Program-made: the position numbers and the translations under genes
Notes under the pieces: generated by a model
The model's input: only the letters and a program-made list of their open reading frames with translations
What the model was told of the DNA's origin: nothing
Database searches by the model: none
From: Rhodamnia argentea
Taxonomy: Eukaryota > Streptophyta > Magnoliopsida > Myrtales > Myrtaceae
Length of the DNA: 64,000 nt
Assembly: GCF_020921035.1 (NCBI RefSeq)
Contig: NC_063159.1
Coordinates: forward strand, 8,348,501-8,412,500
Direction: 5' to 3'
Part shown: piece after piece, positions 34,501-47,089 of the stretch
Layout of the letters: each line of letters starts with the position of its first letter
Position numbering within the stretch: position 1 is the stretch's first letter

Positions 34501-37500
34501 TTTAGATAGTTAGCAACCATTCCAATGCTTGTAATTTATGATTCTTCTCGACACTGGCGCAACACTGCCTAAAGTATGCGTAGAACCCATTACATCTCAT
34601 CTCCAAGAGAAAAGGCATCACAAAATCGAAGCTCTAAAATCTTGTTATTACTAGGAACTGTGTGACCGCAACACTCCCATAAGCAACATGCTGTTAAAGG
34701 CTGTAGTTTGACCTGAAATAAAATCTCATGTCACTCTTATGATTCTAAAAAGATATAGATTAGGGCCTCACCAACTAATCACCACAGAATACTGTTGGTG
34801 TATGAGCCCAACATCAACCATTTGGTAGATTTCACTCACTTCTCTATTTTTAAGTTAACTTTTACTGGCAAGAAAATGGGTAATTTTCTTGTGCAAATCA
34901 GGTTGTAATGTCGAGTATTTCATCAAAATGTGGGTGCATTACTTGTGCAGGTGAAGAGGATAAAAATGTAGAGATAAAGTTGAGAACGTTTGGGCCAGAA
35001 CACCACAAGAAGGCTATTTTTGTAGTGGTTAATGCTTGCTCTAGCAAGGATTATATGAACAATATAGTTGGAGTTTGCTTTGTTGGTCAAGATATTACTG
35101 GTCAGAAAATAGCAATGGACAAATTTATACACATACAAGGCGATTACAAGGCTATTGTTCATAGTCCCAATCCTTTGATCCCTCCAATATTTGCTTGCGA
35201 TGATAATACTTGCTGCTATGAATGGAACACTGCCATGGAAAAGCTCACTGGTTGGACACGAGGTGAGATTATGGGAAAGATGCTTGTTGGGGAGGTCTTT
35301 GGCAGTTGCTGTCGGCTCAAAGGTCCAGATGCATTGACGAAATTCATGATCGTTTTGCATAATGCAGTTGGAGGTCAGGATGCAGACAAGTTTCCTTTCA
35401 CTTTCTTTGACCGACATGGAAAATTGGTGCAAGCACTCTTGACTGCTAATAAGAGGGTCAGCATGGATGGGAAGATTATTGGAGCCTTCTGCTTTATGCA
35501 AATTGCAAGTCCTGAGCTGCAGCAAGCTCTGAAAGTTCAGAGGCAGCAGGACAAGAAATGTTTTTCAAGAATGAAAGAGCTGTCTTATATGTGTCAAGAA
35601 ATAAGAAATCCTTTAAGTGGCATACGTTTTACTCACTCACTCTTGGAGGCCACGGGCTTGACTGAGGATCAAAAACAGTTTCTTGAGACTAGTGCTGCTT
35701 GTGAGAAGCAGATGATGAAGATAATAAGTGATGCTGATTTGCGAAGCATTGAAGATGGGTGAGTTTGTTTGATCATTTTGAATATTTCATTGAGGTTTTG
35801 GTCTTTCCTAGGAAAAGCTGATGCATGAAGCTATTTGCTTTGAATTGCTGCTGCTTTTTTCTGTGGACATGTACCTTTCATCTTATACTTGGAAGGTTCG
35901 GAATGTAAGTTTTGTTTTTGAATATTGTTTGAACAGGACCGATTTTGGACTCCAAACTGGAAATAGTCACTGAGGTTATATCAAATATCAAAGCTTTATT
36001 GATGGTGATGAACTTTGGCCAAGTGCCACTATTCTTCTCCATAACATTTTGAATACGATGAAAAAAGTAATGTCTTTGAAAAATCTTGACTGCTTTTGTC
36101 TTCCTTTTTTTACCTAACCGCTAAGCCTCAAGCTACTGGCTCAAGTATGTGCGGCTGTCTTATTTAAGAGCACCTATTCACTTAATTCTCAATTCCCAAT
36201 ACTCTAGTGTGACTTGGAGTGCAAACCATGTACAATGAATCTTTACACTCCCTCTTATTGTTATTTAGCCAGTTACATGTCTTGACGGATATGTTCTAAA
36301 AATATTTTGGTCTCATTGGTTTGGCTGCTTTGAAGCATTCTGAACAAAGAGTGGTCTAACAATCTTATCTTTCTTGGTTGACATGAAGAAAATTAACCTA
36401 AGAGTATCAGTGTTTGCTGCATCTAACTGCTGTGGCAAGGGAATTTTAGTTTCTCAATTATTTGCTTAGCACGATTATGCTATTGGTGAAAACATGGTCT
36501 AATTGATTCTTTTCTTCTAATTAGTTCATTGGAGCTTGAGAAGGCCGAATTCTTTCTTGGAAGTGTTATGAATGCTGTTGTTAGCCAAGTAATGATATTG
36601 CTTAGAGAACGAGGTTTGCAATTGATTCGTGATATTCCAGATGAAATCAAAACGCTGGCTGTCTGTGGTGATCAGCTGAGAATTCAACAAGTGTTGGCTG
36701 ATTTCTTGTTAAATATGGTGAGACATGCTCCATCTCCAGAGGGTTGGGTGGAGATTCACGTTCATCCAAGTCTGAAGCAAACTTCTGGAGGACTAACTCT
36801 TGTGCACAACGAATTTAGGTATTCTTTTCATAGGTTTCCATCTGTTTTGAGTGTGTTCTGTGGATAATGCATTGTCCTATTCTGAAATGGTTTCCTGGTA
36901 TGGCTTTCTTTCCAAAATTTCGTCCCTGTTAACTCTTCAGTGCTCTTGAGGGTTAATTAGCTCCAGAAACTTTATGGTTATAGATTTTATGCATGAATTA
37001 ACTAATAGAATGATGGATTGCTGTTATCAAGGGTTGTCAGTGTGCGATACTGACAAATTTTAAGGTTCTGTTTCTCTCAATCAATACGTGTGTTCATTGA
37101 ATGACTATCCAATGTCACTGGAGAATCATCAACAGATGTGGATATTGAAACTGCGTCATGTTTCGAGCAAGTTTGTTTTGACCACTACGAGCTTGCTTGA
37201 GGCTATTTGCGACCTTTTTGGTTTTGAAAACTATTGTATTATGCTGTGGGTTCTATTTTTTAGACTTCTCTGAACTTCTGTTGAACAAGGAGGCAAGCTA
37301 GGCAGTGAAGTCACGGGAAATGAATTTGCAAATTTTTTATAAATAAATGTGCTGCTCATATATCTTCTTTTGCTCAGTTATATTAAATTATGGCATAGTC
37401 AAAATCAAGGGAAAAAATATTCTTGATACCCATTCTCCATTGCATAGCTTTTCACTTCTCTATCTGGTATTCAAATTTCCTTGGCATACACCAGATATTA

Positions 37501-38144
37501 AAGAACTCTAAAGTTCTGTCTTGGATATAATCTGGGGAAATGATGGCCTATTTTGTTATAGGGGCGCTTATAGAATCTTCTCAAGCTCTTCAAACCTTTC
37601 AGTATAATTGCCTATAATGATAGTGAATGAAGATTTTCTTGATAGTTTTCTCAATGGGGGTAATTATGGGAATCCTGCAAAATCGCTATGCATGCCTCTT
37701 TGGCTGCTTTGAGAATGCATTGATCGGTCGCTATACTCATAGACCTTACGAGCAAATTAGCCTCGGTAAACAAATAGCTGCATATGTCTATTTGAAAATT
37801 AGGAGCGTGTGATAGTGCATGCAGACAAAAGCTGTGTGGACTTCTTGCACCTTAACCTAGTGATTGGATCTTGTGGCATATATGATGAATGCGAATCTAA
37901 TTATATCATTTTGTTCCCTTTATGAAGGATTGTGTGTCCTGGTGAAGGTCTACCTCCTGAGCTGATTCAAGACATGTTCAATAGCAGTCGGTGGATGACT
38001 GAGGAAGGTTTGGGGCTGAGCATGTGCAGGAAGATTTTAAAGCTCATGAATGGTGAAGTGCAATATATTAGAGAGTCAGAAAGATGTTATTTCATCATTA
38101 CTCTTGAACTCCCCATGCCTCAGCGATCAAAGGATATTGACTAG
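31546..38144 (+). CDS. PHYB: phytochrome B, red/far-red photoreceptor
   Basis: Four coding exons: 31546-33613, 34951-35758, 36525-36818 and 37928-38144. All phases close, giving 1,128 residues. The start [10 protein letters not shown] was chosen because upstream in-frame sequence belongs to the repetitive leader. The N-terminal PAS/GAF/PHY photosensory part includes [19 protein letters not shown], the PATDIPQ motif and chromophore-binding Cys332 (in [11 protein letters not shown]). The PHY tongue carries [14 protein letters not shown]. Two PAS repeats follow across exons 1-2, then the histidine-kinase-related module ending with [39 protein letters not shown] identifies the PHYB clade. The glycine-rich N-terminal tail of Arabidopsis PHYB is largely missing (about 35 residues shorter). 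Light converts the protein to Pfr, which enters the nucleus and inhibits PIF factors. Intron positions match the usual plant phytochrome pattern. Confidence 0.97.
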
Positions 38145-39919
38145 CTTTCTGGACCTCAAAATCACAGTTCAAATGTTTCTCAACTTCAACCAGTCCTCCT
38201 CCCTCCGTCTCTCCAAGTACATATGCTAAGTATAAGTTCCTAACACTTGGGTGGACCAAACATCTCATTGAATTCTGCAAATGGTTACTCGATCAATCGA
38301 CTTCCAACCGATTTTGGGAGATATTACATCTCAAAGTCCCCAACTTTAATCTTGACTTCTCAAGAGTTGGAAGATGATCTTTTAGCCCGAGATGTAACCT
38401 CATATCTCTTTAGACCTCCTCCCCTAATGCAACAGTATGCTGTGCCTTTGAGACCAAGAAGTGCTACCTGAATGCTATGTAATCAAGGCTGCCATTAGGA
38501 AAAGCTGTCCCCCTCGTAGTTTTGTCATTGAAGTATGTCATATCGACTGTTGAGTTGCAACGTGCTCCCACTGTAAGTATGTGTCATAGATACATAAGGT
38601 CCATACGGTGTTACAGAGTCAACAATGATTGTAACAGTATCTACTTCTCAGGGTTACCCTCTTAGTTTTGGCTCTTAATGTACCATGTAATAAAGCCAAC
38701 AGTCTGGCTTTTAGGAAGGAGGAGGTCTTGGGCCATACAATCTGATCCATAGATGGTTGCTCTTTGATTGGTGAGGAATTAATACAAAGGCCACTTTGTG
38801 AAGTTAACTAGTTGTTGTCTTGCCTACTGTTTGAAATTTTTTTGCTACCTTATACAAAGATTATGCATGTGAAAGGGCTTGCGCAGGTGGTGATGAAATT
38901 CATGAAGTGGGTAATGACTCATTATACTGTTGAAGAGTCGGGCAGTCTTGATGTACTGGCTGGGTATCAGTGCTTACATGGGTAAATCAATCCAAGCTTT
39001 GAGGGTGCACTGATTAATTCGTTCATGATGGGACTGGCTGAACATTATCAAGCTGTGAACTTGCTTGGCTTCTTTCTCTGATTCACTTTCTGTTAGGCTG
39101 ACCATCCCTTTTGTTTATGTTTCAAGTGGAAAGTGTAGTATGAGTTTTTGGTCTGCACGAGGAAAGGTAAACACCATTTCTTCTTTGCTTTCTAGTACCT
39201 TCTAAATCTTGATCCTGGAGGGTGTTGTGGACTTCTTTCTCTGGTTCACTTGCTGTTAGGCTTGTCATCCCTTTTGTTTATGTTTCAAGTGGAAAGTTTA
39301 GTATGAGTTTGTCTGCATGAGGAAAAGGTAAACACTATTTCTTCTTTGCTTTCTAGTACCTTCTAGATTTTGATCCTGAAAGGTATTGCAGACTTGTTCT
39401 CCAATTTGTGCCCCCCAACCCTGTGGTTTGTTTTCGTAGAACTGGGTTGGAATTAATTGTCAATTTCGAAAAAGGTCCTGTCATCTTGAGTTTAATTGCA
39501 TCTAACAACTTGATGGTCTCTAATTAGAAAAGTCACAATGAGGCCTTAACACTCGCATTGATGGATAAGGGGAACCATCTCAATGGACACTAACCACTAG
39601 CTAATATGCGTTGCGTGAGTAGTCAGGGAATAGGGGACACGGCTATCATAATATTCACCGGCCTTTGAGAATCTCCGCTCCTAAGTAAGTTTAACTTTGT
39701 GCTTCTTGTGTTTTGGTGGGGGTGAGTACTGAGTAGCCCACAAAATGCAGGGACGGGGAGAGTCTCGGATGGAACCATTAATTATCCCGTATATTTGCTC
39801 GTGTGCCAAACTAAAAGTAGGGCCAAGTATCCCAAAACCATACATTATGCAGGTGGCGCTTCTTCTCCCTTTGTCAAAAAAGATGTTGGAGTAGTCTGTG
39901 TGGTCTATAAGTAATATAT
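38145..39919. other. PHYB 3' UTR and intergenic sequence
   Basis: The first few hundred bases are probably PHYB 3' UTR, with AATAAAG-like signals near 38689. A 163-bp tandem duplication lies at 39069-39390 (separate entry). No gene is supported. Confidence 0.5.
39069..39390. repeat. 163-bp tandem duplication downstream of PHYB
   Basis: CTTCTTTCTCTGRTTCACTT starts at 39069 and again at 39232. The two copies share ATCCCTTTTGTTTATGTTTC and TTCTTCTTTGCTTTCTAGTA. They are about 90 percent alike by eye. Confidence 0.9.
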
Positions 39920-40620
39920 GCGTTGTCTGATAACACTGGAGGAGGCTTGGGTGGTGGTGCTGAAGGAGGTGGTGTAGTTGTATGTGGAGCATTTGATAAG
40001 GATGGCGGAGCAAGATCGAGTGGTGGAACTGGAGGAGTATTTGATCAGGTTCTCGATCTGGGAGCTGGTGGTGGCTTTGGAGTTGGGTTAGGAACTGATG
40101 GTGGTATTGGGTGGATGAGGATTTGGTGGAGCTGGGGGTGGCTGGGTTGGAGGAAAATGGGGTGTCCCAGGAGTGGGAGGTGGCCAACGTGGCGGTGCTG
40201 GAGTAGTCACTGGTGCTGGTGGTTTTGGAAGCGGAAAAGGTGGTGTTGGAGCTGGCGGTGGCTTTGGACGCAGAGAGGGTAGTGTAGGATTTTGGAGGGT
40301 GGCTGAGCTGGTTTGAACCTGGAAAAGGCAATGGTGCTGGAGTGGGATTTTTTGGGGTGGAAGTGATGCAGGTAGGAGTGTTGGCGACGGCCTAGGAGGT
40401 GGCAAAGTGATGGGGAGTGGTGGTGTTGGGGGAGAAGTTGGTGCCAGCAGTGCTAGTTTTGGTGGAGGCATAGGAGGCGGCAAAGGAGGTGACGGAGGAG
40501 AAGAATTCAAATGCGGCATTGGTGATGGGAAAGGTGGTGGTATGGAAGTAGAGGAGGAGGTGGTGCAGGTGGCGATGCTAGTGGCGGGGGCGAGCCACGG
40601 TGGTGGATCTTGGCTGTGAA
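39920..40620 (+). pseudogene. decayed glycine-rich protein gene
   Basis: The plus strand is a long run of GGN-GGN codons for glycine-rich repeats of the type GGGLGGGAEGGG and GGVGAGGGFG, as in cell-wall glycine-rich proteins. The glycine-rich reading shifts frame: one frame holds from about 39924 to 40100, a second continues from about 40122 to 40290, and a third from about 40407 to 40560. Between these the frames turn to tryptophan-rich translation, so the gene is broken by frameshifts. The minus strand gives proline-rich frames simply because it complements glycine codons. No signal peptide exon was found. It could be a spliced gene read wrongly, but no good splice sites were seen. Confidence 0.6.
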
Positions 40621-40850
40621 GTCCAGCAACTTGTATTATCTTGCTTGCCTATCTACTGAGTAGTCTTTAACAATATTAGCTTCAAGGAGCTCGCACTGTC
40701 TTAATTGCTGATTCAAACATTTTGTAGCGACTAACTAATTTTTCACTTTGACATCTAACATTGTTGTCATAACGCATCTTTAAATTTCTTTTCCCGTTTT
40801 ACTCAATTGTGCTATCTCGTTAACAGGAGTGAAATGGACACATAATTAAT

Positions 40851-41488
40851 GACAGAAGGACACTAAGAGTGTCAATATCCGAGTACGACACTCACTTTAG
40901 TGTCGGTATTTTTTTTTTATCACTTATGTGCTATTTTTTTTTAAACAGTTACTTCAATACTAACTTCGGTGAGTTTCGTTGGAAATTTGATGTGGCATCC
41001 ACATGGCTCGTTGGAACTTCCAAGTTAGCAATAAAAAAAGCCAAAAATTAAAAAAATTAGAAAACTAAAAAATAAGCTATAAAAACTTCAAAAAAAAAAA
41101 AAAATGTTGCAGCGGCAAGGGTAATAGAAAATTTTCTTTTCTATTTATTTTTATTTATTTAGTTATTTAGCTAATTTTTAAATTAAATTAAACTTTTTAA
41201 AAATATTTTAGCTTATTTTATAGTAAGATATTACACGTGGCGTCCATGTGGATTGACTTTCTTTAAAAAAAAAATCTACATAATATTAAAAAATTAATAA
41301 AAAATGCCAAGTGAACTGTTTGATTGGAATTGACACTAAAACGATCATTTTTTTTTTTTTTTTTGCGGAAATTGATACTTAAGTTATTGTTTTTCCTTCG
41401 ATTTGGCACTTAAGTGATTTAAAAAAAAATATTGACATTAAAGTGAGAGTCGTACATAAATATTAACACTCCCGATATCTTTTTGCCC
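40851..41488. mobile_element. MULE-type MITE
   Basis: A 638-bp AT-rich element flanked by the perfect 9-bp duplication ATAATTAAT (40842-40850 and 41489-41497). The inverted arms share AGTGT(C/T)AATAT, GTACGAC(A/T)CTCACTTTA, TGTC(G/A)(G/A)TATTTTTTTTT and ATCACTTA(T/A)GTGC. There is no coding frame. It lies between the glycine-rich pseudogene and the GDSL gene. Confidence 0.85.
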
Positions 41489-41779
41489 ATAATTAATGGT
41501 ATGAACTTTCGTAATTTGTATGATGAATGAGTGGTCATAAGATTCATAACGCAAAACCGAACATGCTCAACACACGCCTTCCATCGGTGAAGTCGTTCTC
41601 TAATCTTGTGACGAGAACAAAGTCCGTCTCCTCCGATGACAGGTCCTAGGGGTGGCTTGGGGCCGCTAAGCAACAGCATGCCGCCTTGAGTTTGCTTGCA
41701 TACGATTCCTTTTCCTAAAAATAGTTACCCGAAACACTTGTTCAGCAGCCAAATGGGGAAATATCACAAATCTCCACAC

Positions 41780-42860
41780 AGTGACCGTCCCCGTGACATG
41801 CATAATCAATCCTAGGTCCCGGGGCGCTTGTCCCCGGATCTGGAAAAATTCACAGGCACGGTTGTAAATTTCTTGAAAAATTCAAGGTGGGAGTAAAAAC
41901 AATAGCAGCATGAATCGGAGAGCAATCGCTATGATGTAGTAGAGTTCGGCTAGCACTTGCACAGTTGCACGCAATAACTCTCAAAGCCAACTAACCCACC
42001 AAGTACTGGCCAGTGAATCATGAATTATGCAGACGCAGTCACTACATTCAATGTTGCTGCTCAGGTCAAGCTTCTACCGTTGGTCGAAGAACAGCAGGAC
42101 GAATTTAACTACGAAGCTCTCATTCCTCGTCTTCTTTTGCTGTCTTCTGCGTTTCCGGGCCAGGATCTACTATATTAAGCTCGGCTGCATTATTGCATTA
42201 ATGGGCGGGACTTCCTATTTTAGGCGATCGGCATTAACTTCGAAGGCCAGTTAGGTTCGTTGGCAGCTGAGTGAAGTAAAGCGTCTCTCAGATTTGCGAA
42301 GGAACGCGGACTTCCACGGTCTTTCTTCCTCGTATTCATTCATTAACGTGGATGCCAGGGTCATCCGATACTCCCTCAACCGACCGGTCCCTTCTCATGC
42401 CGGGTGATCGATCGAGCACATTTTCTAAGCCATACCCAAATGTTTAAAAAGAAGACTGCAGGATTGGAAGTCTGATGTGAGCTTTTTAATCACGGGTTGG
42501 TGCTGATTTCGGAGTGACATTCAATGTTGCACGCCCTTGATTCGACAGGCTCAGAAGCAGAGCTCCCGAGAACAGAGTTATTTATCTTTCAACATGGCCT
42601 ACACCAGATAGAACATAGATCAACTGATCGTTCATCTATATACTAATCATTGACCTTTCATTTGTCTCGTGCTAAATCAGAGTCTTGATTCAGATTCACT
42701 GCATTGCAGACCCTTCTTTTACTCTGGCCTCATTTTTACAGATACAACAAGTTTTTTAGGATTAGCAACCTGTCAAAACAAAGATTGCTGTTGTTCTTTT
42801 CCTACTTCCAATCTGGGTTGGTTGTTCTTATCTTCGGTCGCGAAGCGCCGTAGATTGTTT
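41780..42860. repeat. upstream flank of the GDSL gene, copy A of a tandem duplication
   Basis: This matches 45735-47025 in the same orientation. Shared blocks in order include AATGTTGCTGCTCA(G/A)GTCA, GTTAGGTTCGT(T/A)GGCA, GGGTTGGT(G/T)CTGATTT and ATTGACC(T/C)TTCATTT, then AAGATT(G/A)(C/T)(T/C)GTTGTTCTT. It includes the GDSL promoter. Each copy is about 70-80 percent alike by eye. Confidence 0.8.
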
Positions 42861-43018
42861 CTTCGCCGAATTCATTGGCATTCCCATGAAGAAATGAATG
42901 GCCATTTGCTCCGCCAAATTCTTTGGTTTCGAATTCACTGCGAGAACAGAGAGCATAGAAACTTACCAGTTCACAGGGATATTTAGTGTCCTCTGCATTT
43001 ATACTTCCCTTTGTCACA

Positions 43019-44564
43019 ATGAGGAGATTCTCTGCAAGACAGCCGTTCCTCGGGTTAACTTTTAGAACTTTGATTCTCTTGGTCCTGCTCCGAAGTTGCT
43101 TCGCGAAGAACGTTCCTGCAAATTTCATCTTCGGAGATTCCTTGGTTGAAGCTGGAAACAACAACTACATCTCGTCGCTTTCCAAGGCCAACTACATCCC
43201 CAATGGGATCGACTTCGGCGGCCCGACAGGGCGGTTCACAAATGGAAGAACCATTGTTGACATCATAGGCAAGTTTTTTCTTGCCAAACTGTAAAAACAA
43301 CGCTGGATTCTTCGATGATCGTTATTCTGAACTACTCATTGATTTCCTCTTGCAGGCAAAGAGTTGGGTTTCGAGGATTATACTCCTCCGTACCTGGCTC
43401 CGACAACGGTTTGGCCTTTCGTCTTGGAGGGGGTCAACTACGCTTCCGGTGGAGGCGGAATCCTTAACCACACCGGATATATTTTCGTAAGCATTGTTTA
43501 CTTCTTGAATTATGATTGTAGCTATCAAATCCGCGACCCAATTATGAATAATCTTTGTTCTGCAGCAGAGCAACTACAAAAAAAAAAAAAAAAAAAGCAA
43601 AGATCAATTTCCAGTTGATTAGTGAAATTAATACAATCTTTAACGGGGTGACAGGGCGGTCGAATAAACTTGGATGCGCAGTTAGATAATTTTGAGAACA
43701 CGAGGCAAGACATAATCTCAGGCATCGGCATTTCTGCAGCCATGGAGCTGTTCAAGACAGCCCTTTTCTCGGTCACCATCGGATCGAATGATTTCATCAA
43801 TAACTACTTGACGCCGGTGATCTCCGCGCCTGAGCAGAGATTGATATCTCCAGAAGTTTTCGTGAACACAATGATTTCCAGATATAGACACCAACTTGTG
43901 GTAAATTTCGCGCGTTCATATTCCCGGAAGTTATATTTGTAACGAGTTCTACATAAGATGGTTAACGTTATTTGCAGAGACTTTATGAACTGGGGGCGAG
44001 GAGAATCATAGTAGCCAATGTAGGGCCGATAGGTTGCATACCGTTCGAGAGGGACACCAATGGAGCTACCACAGATAGTTGCATCGACTTCCCGAATCAG
44101 ATGGCTCAGTTGTTTAATACCCAACTGAGAAGCCTTGTTGCAGACCTCCTCTCGAGTTTGGAAGGATCGAAATTCGTTTACGCCGACGTGTATCGCATCG
44201 TACAAGACATCATCGACAATTATGTTTCATACGGTACAGTGCTGCATTGCAATCTCTAAATAATTCTTCCTTTTGTCTGCATCAGATCAGCCAACGGACG
44301 ACCATCCATTCTCAATTTCGATCGAAAACCTTCCTCGCAGGTTTCGAAAACCCAAATTCGTCGTGCTGCTATGCTGCAGGTCACTTTGGGGGTCTGATAC
44401 CTTGTGGTCCGCCTTCTAGAGTTTGTCCGGACAGGTCGAAGTACGTCTTCTGGGATCCATACCATCCTTCGGATGCTGCGAACATCATAGTCGCGAAGCG
44501 TCTCATGGATGGCAGAGTTCAAGATATTGCGCCGATGAATGTTCGGCAACTTGTCGAATCCTGA
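43019..44564 (+). CDS. GDSL esterase/lipase
   Basis: Five exons: 43019-43268, 43356-43486, 43655-43900, 43978-44233 and 44341-44564, giving 368 residues, typical of the plant family. The start MRRFSARQPF begins a signal peptide of about 28 residues, so secretion is expected. Catalytic blocks are present: FIFGDSLVEAGNNNY (Ser), GGRINLDAQLDNF (Gly), GSNDFINNYL (Asn) and DPYHPSDAAN (Asp/His). The enzyme should hydrolyse acyl or acetyl esters, possibly in the cell wall or cuticle; the substrate cannot be read from sequence. The first intron uses a GC donor (ATAG|GCAAGT) with a normal AG acceptor; the others are GT-AG. The upstream frame to 42986 lacks an ATG and was not used. Position between PHYB and ECH matches Arabidopsis At4g16230. 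Confidence 0.93.
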
Positions 44565-44916
44565 TCAACATAAGAGGCAGAATAACAGTAGACTGTGTTT
44601 ACATAGTTCAACACTTACTCATTTGACATGATAAATGTTTAAAACAGTGTGTATTTCATCAAGATGTGTTTCATTGCTTCATGTAACCAAGACATTGCTG
44701 TCATAAAATGCCCATTTTGATTGGTACTTGTTGATTATGGCAATTTATGAGATTGAGAGGTGTAAGAAGTCGAACTCATGTATACATCGAGAGCAGCCAC
44801 ATTGCTCGAAGTCGAATGCAACATTGATTCAAGCTCATCAATAGATAGAAGCGATGGTGAATGTCAATCAAGGTTGGTAACATAAAAGAGATTGGTAAAT
44901 TAGTTATCGGATAACT

Positions 44917-45269
44917 TGTTCATAATATACTATTGGAGTGTGGTTCATACTCTCCAACGATAGGAAAGCATAGGGGCGGGGGTCGAGGAGAGCCGCCTGC
45001 GTGGGGGTTTCAAGAGGGCAACGCCTTTATAATTTGAGCCATAATTTTTTATTAGCAGTTTGGGCTTGTGCTCATAAATAACTATTTCTATATATACTCT
45101 TTTTCGCTTGTAATTGAGTTATGTAACGAGAGGTTCGAGGTGCTAACTATAACAGAATCATCTGCTAGATGTAGCCCTAGTTTAAGAGTGAACCGCAATA
45201 AACCTTGTATCTATTTTTCTTTCTCGCTTTACGCTTTACTTCGATTTGATTGTATGCCAAATCCTAACA
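44917..45269. mobile_element. probable solo LTR, Copia-like fossil
   Basis: This roughly 350-bp segment starts TGTT and ends AACA. It contains a TATATA-like core promoter region near 45098 and a run of pyrimidines before the end. It is present in copy A of the local duplication and absent from the matching place in copy B (near 47060), so it inserted after the duplication. No internal region, primer-binding site or partner LTR is seen. I could not confirm a target duplication, so the boundaries and the family are tentative. Confidence 0.35.
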
Positions 45270-45660
45270 GATACCACATCTCATATTAAAATTCTAGCTT
45301 TTACTTGATTAATTTGTAACATATTGGACATCATACAACACATTATTATCTACTCTTACGAAATGATCAATCTTGATTTGAAAGAATTTTCAACTTTTAT
45401 TGGATTAAGTTAAAGTCTTTAGGTTACCACTATATGTTTAAGCCACTTCCCAATGTTTATTTGAGCCACTTCCAATTTACCACCTTATATTGAAGTCATT
45501 TACCACCTAATTGAGTTGCTTATCATCCTTTCCTTTCTCAACTTTCCAATTTTCATTCAAGTTGCAAACCAAATTTACTTATCACCAAATTTTTTACCAA
45601 TGAATTGTCAACTAGCTTTATATTATCAACTCTTATATGATACGTTAACTAACTTTTATT
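45265..45660. repeat. downstream flank of the GDSL gene, copy A
   Basis: This matches 47090-47430: AATCTCATATTAAA, GAAAGAATT(T/G)TC(A/G)ACTT, TTTATATTATCAACTCT and other blocks in the same order. It is AT-rich, with repeated ACCAACTT-type words. It contains no coding sequence. Confidence 0.75.
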
Positions 45661-45734
45661 AAATTTAATCGTGTATAAGTTAGAAATATCTGCAAGATCC
45701 ATGTCATAATTTATATCGAGGTTCGATCCTATTC

Positions 45735-47025
45735 ATGGGGATTCTAATACAATGACCGCCCTCATAATGTACATAATCGATATTTCGAAAGTGAAATAAG
45801 TCCTCATCAAGCATGTTTCGCAAGTATCTCGAGACACTCATCAACAAGACCCATATGCAAAATAGTTCACTCTCGAAGTCCACATTTTTTGAAAAGTTCA
45901 AGTGGGGAATAAAAATAATATCAGCTTGAATTTGAGAGCAGCTACTAATCTACTATGATGTAGTGATGGGCTGGCACCTAGATGCAATAATTAACTCTCC
46001 AGGCCAAACCACCTAGTCATGGCCAATGAATTATGAATTACATAGACACAGTCAATGCATTAAATGTTGCTGCTCAAGTCAGGCTTTGCATCAGATTTAA
46101 CTATGAGGCTTTCTCCCTCTTCTTCATTTCTTTTTTTTCCTTGTGTTGCTGGTCAAGGATTTTACCTTTTCAAGTTCCATGACATGAATGCAGCAATGGG
46201 AGGAACTTGCTATTTTGAGTTATTTGCATCAACTTCCAAGATCGATTTCACAAGTTGAAGGGGAGTTAGGTTCGTAGGCAAGTCGAGCGGAGTAAAACAA
46301 TGTCTCTTTCGACTTGTGACGGAACCGGGTCATCAGGAAACTCCCCCCTGATGATTCCCTTCTGATGCCGAGTTCATCGGTCGAGTACAGTTTCATAGAT
46401 CCGTGCTTCCTAGGCAGTCCCAAGAGAATAAGCGAACACGCATTGAATGCGGAATTCTTAGCCATGCCCTAGGAGGTTTATTAGATATTGTGCATTGGAA
46501 CTCTAATTTGAGTTTTTGTTTTCACGGGGTTGGTTCTGATTTGGTGGTGACATTCCATGTTGCCCACCCTTTTGATTCAATAGGCTGGGAGCCCCAAAAG
46601 TAAATGGTGTCTACCCAATAACATAGCCTACATTGGAAAGGATACAGATCACTCATCGATCTTGTCTATGTGCTAACCATTGACCCTTCATTTCCCCTGT
46701 TAAAGGTTTTTTTTTTTCGTCTGTCCTATCTTTTAACTCTTATCTCTTTTGACTTTTGCTACACCTCTTTGCAAAACGCAGGAGTTGACCCCCGCATTCA
46801 TGATACTAGCATCCCCATCCCTATCCCCTAATCCCTTTACCAAGTGGACTGCATGCCTATTGGCCCGATCTTGATTCGTTCACCGAACTTTTACAGATAT
46901 TTAGCAAGTTCTTAGCATTATCAACTTGTTGAATCAAAGATTATCGTTGTTCTTCTCCGGCTCCAATCCGAGTTATTGTGCTTGATCTCATGTTCAATTG
47001 CAAAGCTTCGTGATGGTGGCTGTCA
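45735..47025. repeat. copy B of the GDSL upstream flank, without a gene
   Basis: This is the partner of 41780-42860. After the block matching the GDSL 5' region (ending near 47025) the sequence jumps directly to sequence that in copy A lies downstream of the GDSL stop (GTTGG(T/C)AACATA at 44874 and 47032). The whole GDSL coding region is therefore absent here. The short segment near 46690-46870 (pyrimidine-rich, with CCCTA words) has no counterpart in copy A. Confidence 0.75.
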
Positions 47026-47089
47026 GATGAAGTTGGCAACATAGAACTGTATGGTAAATTACTTGATCGATGATTTGTTGCAAGTTGCC

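Noticed and set aside
40088-40519. Proline-rich protein on the minus strand
   Set aside because: It is the complement of glycine codons on the plus strand and has no start context or signal peptide.
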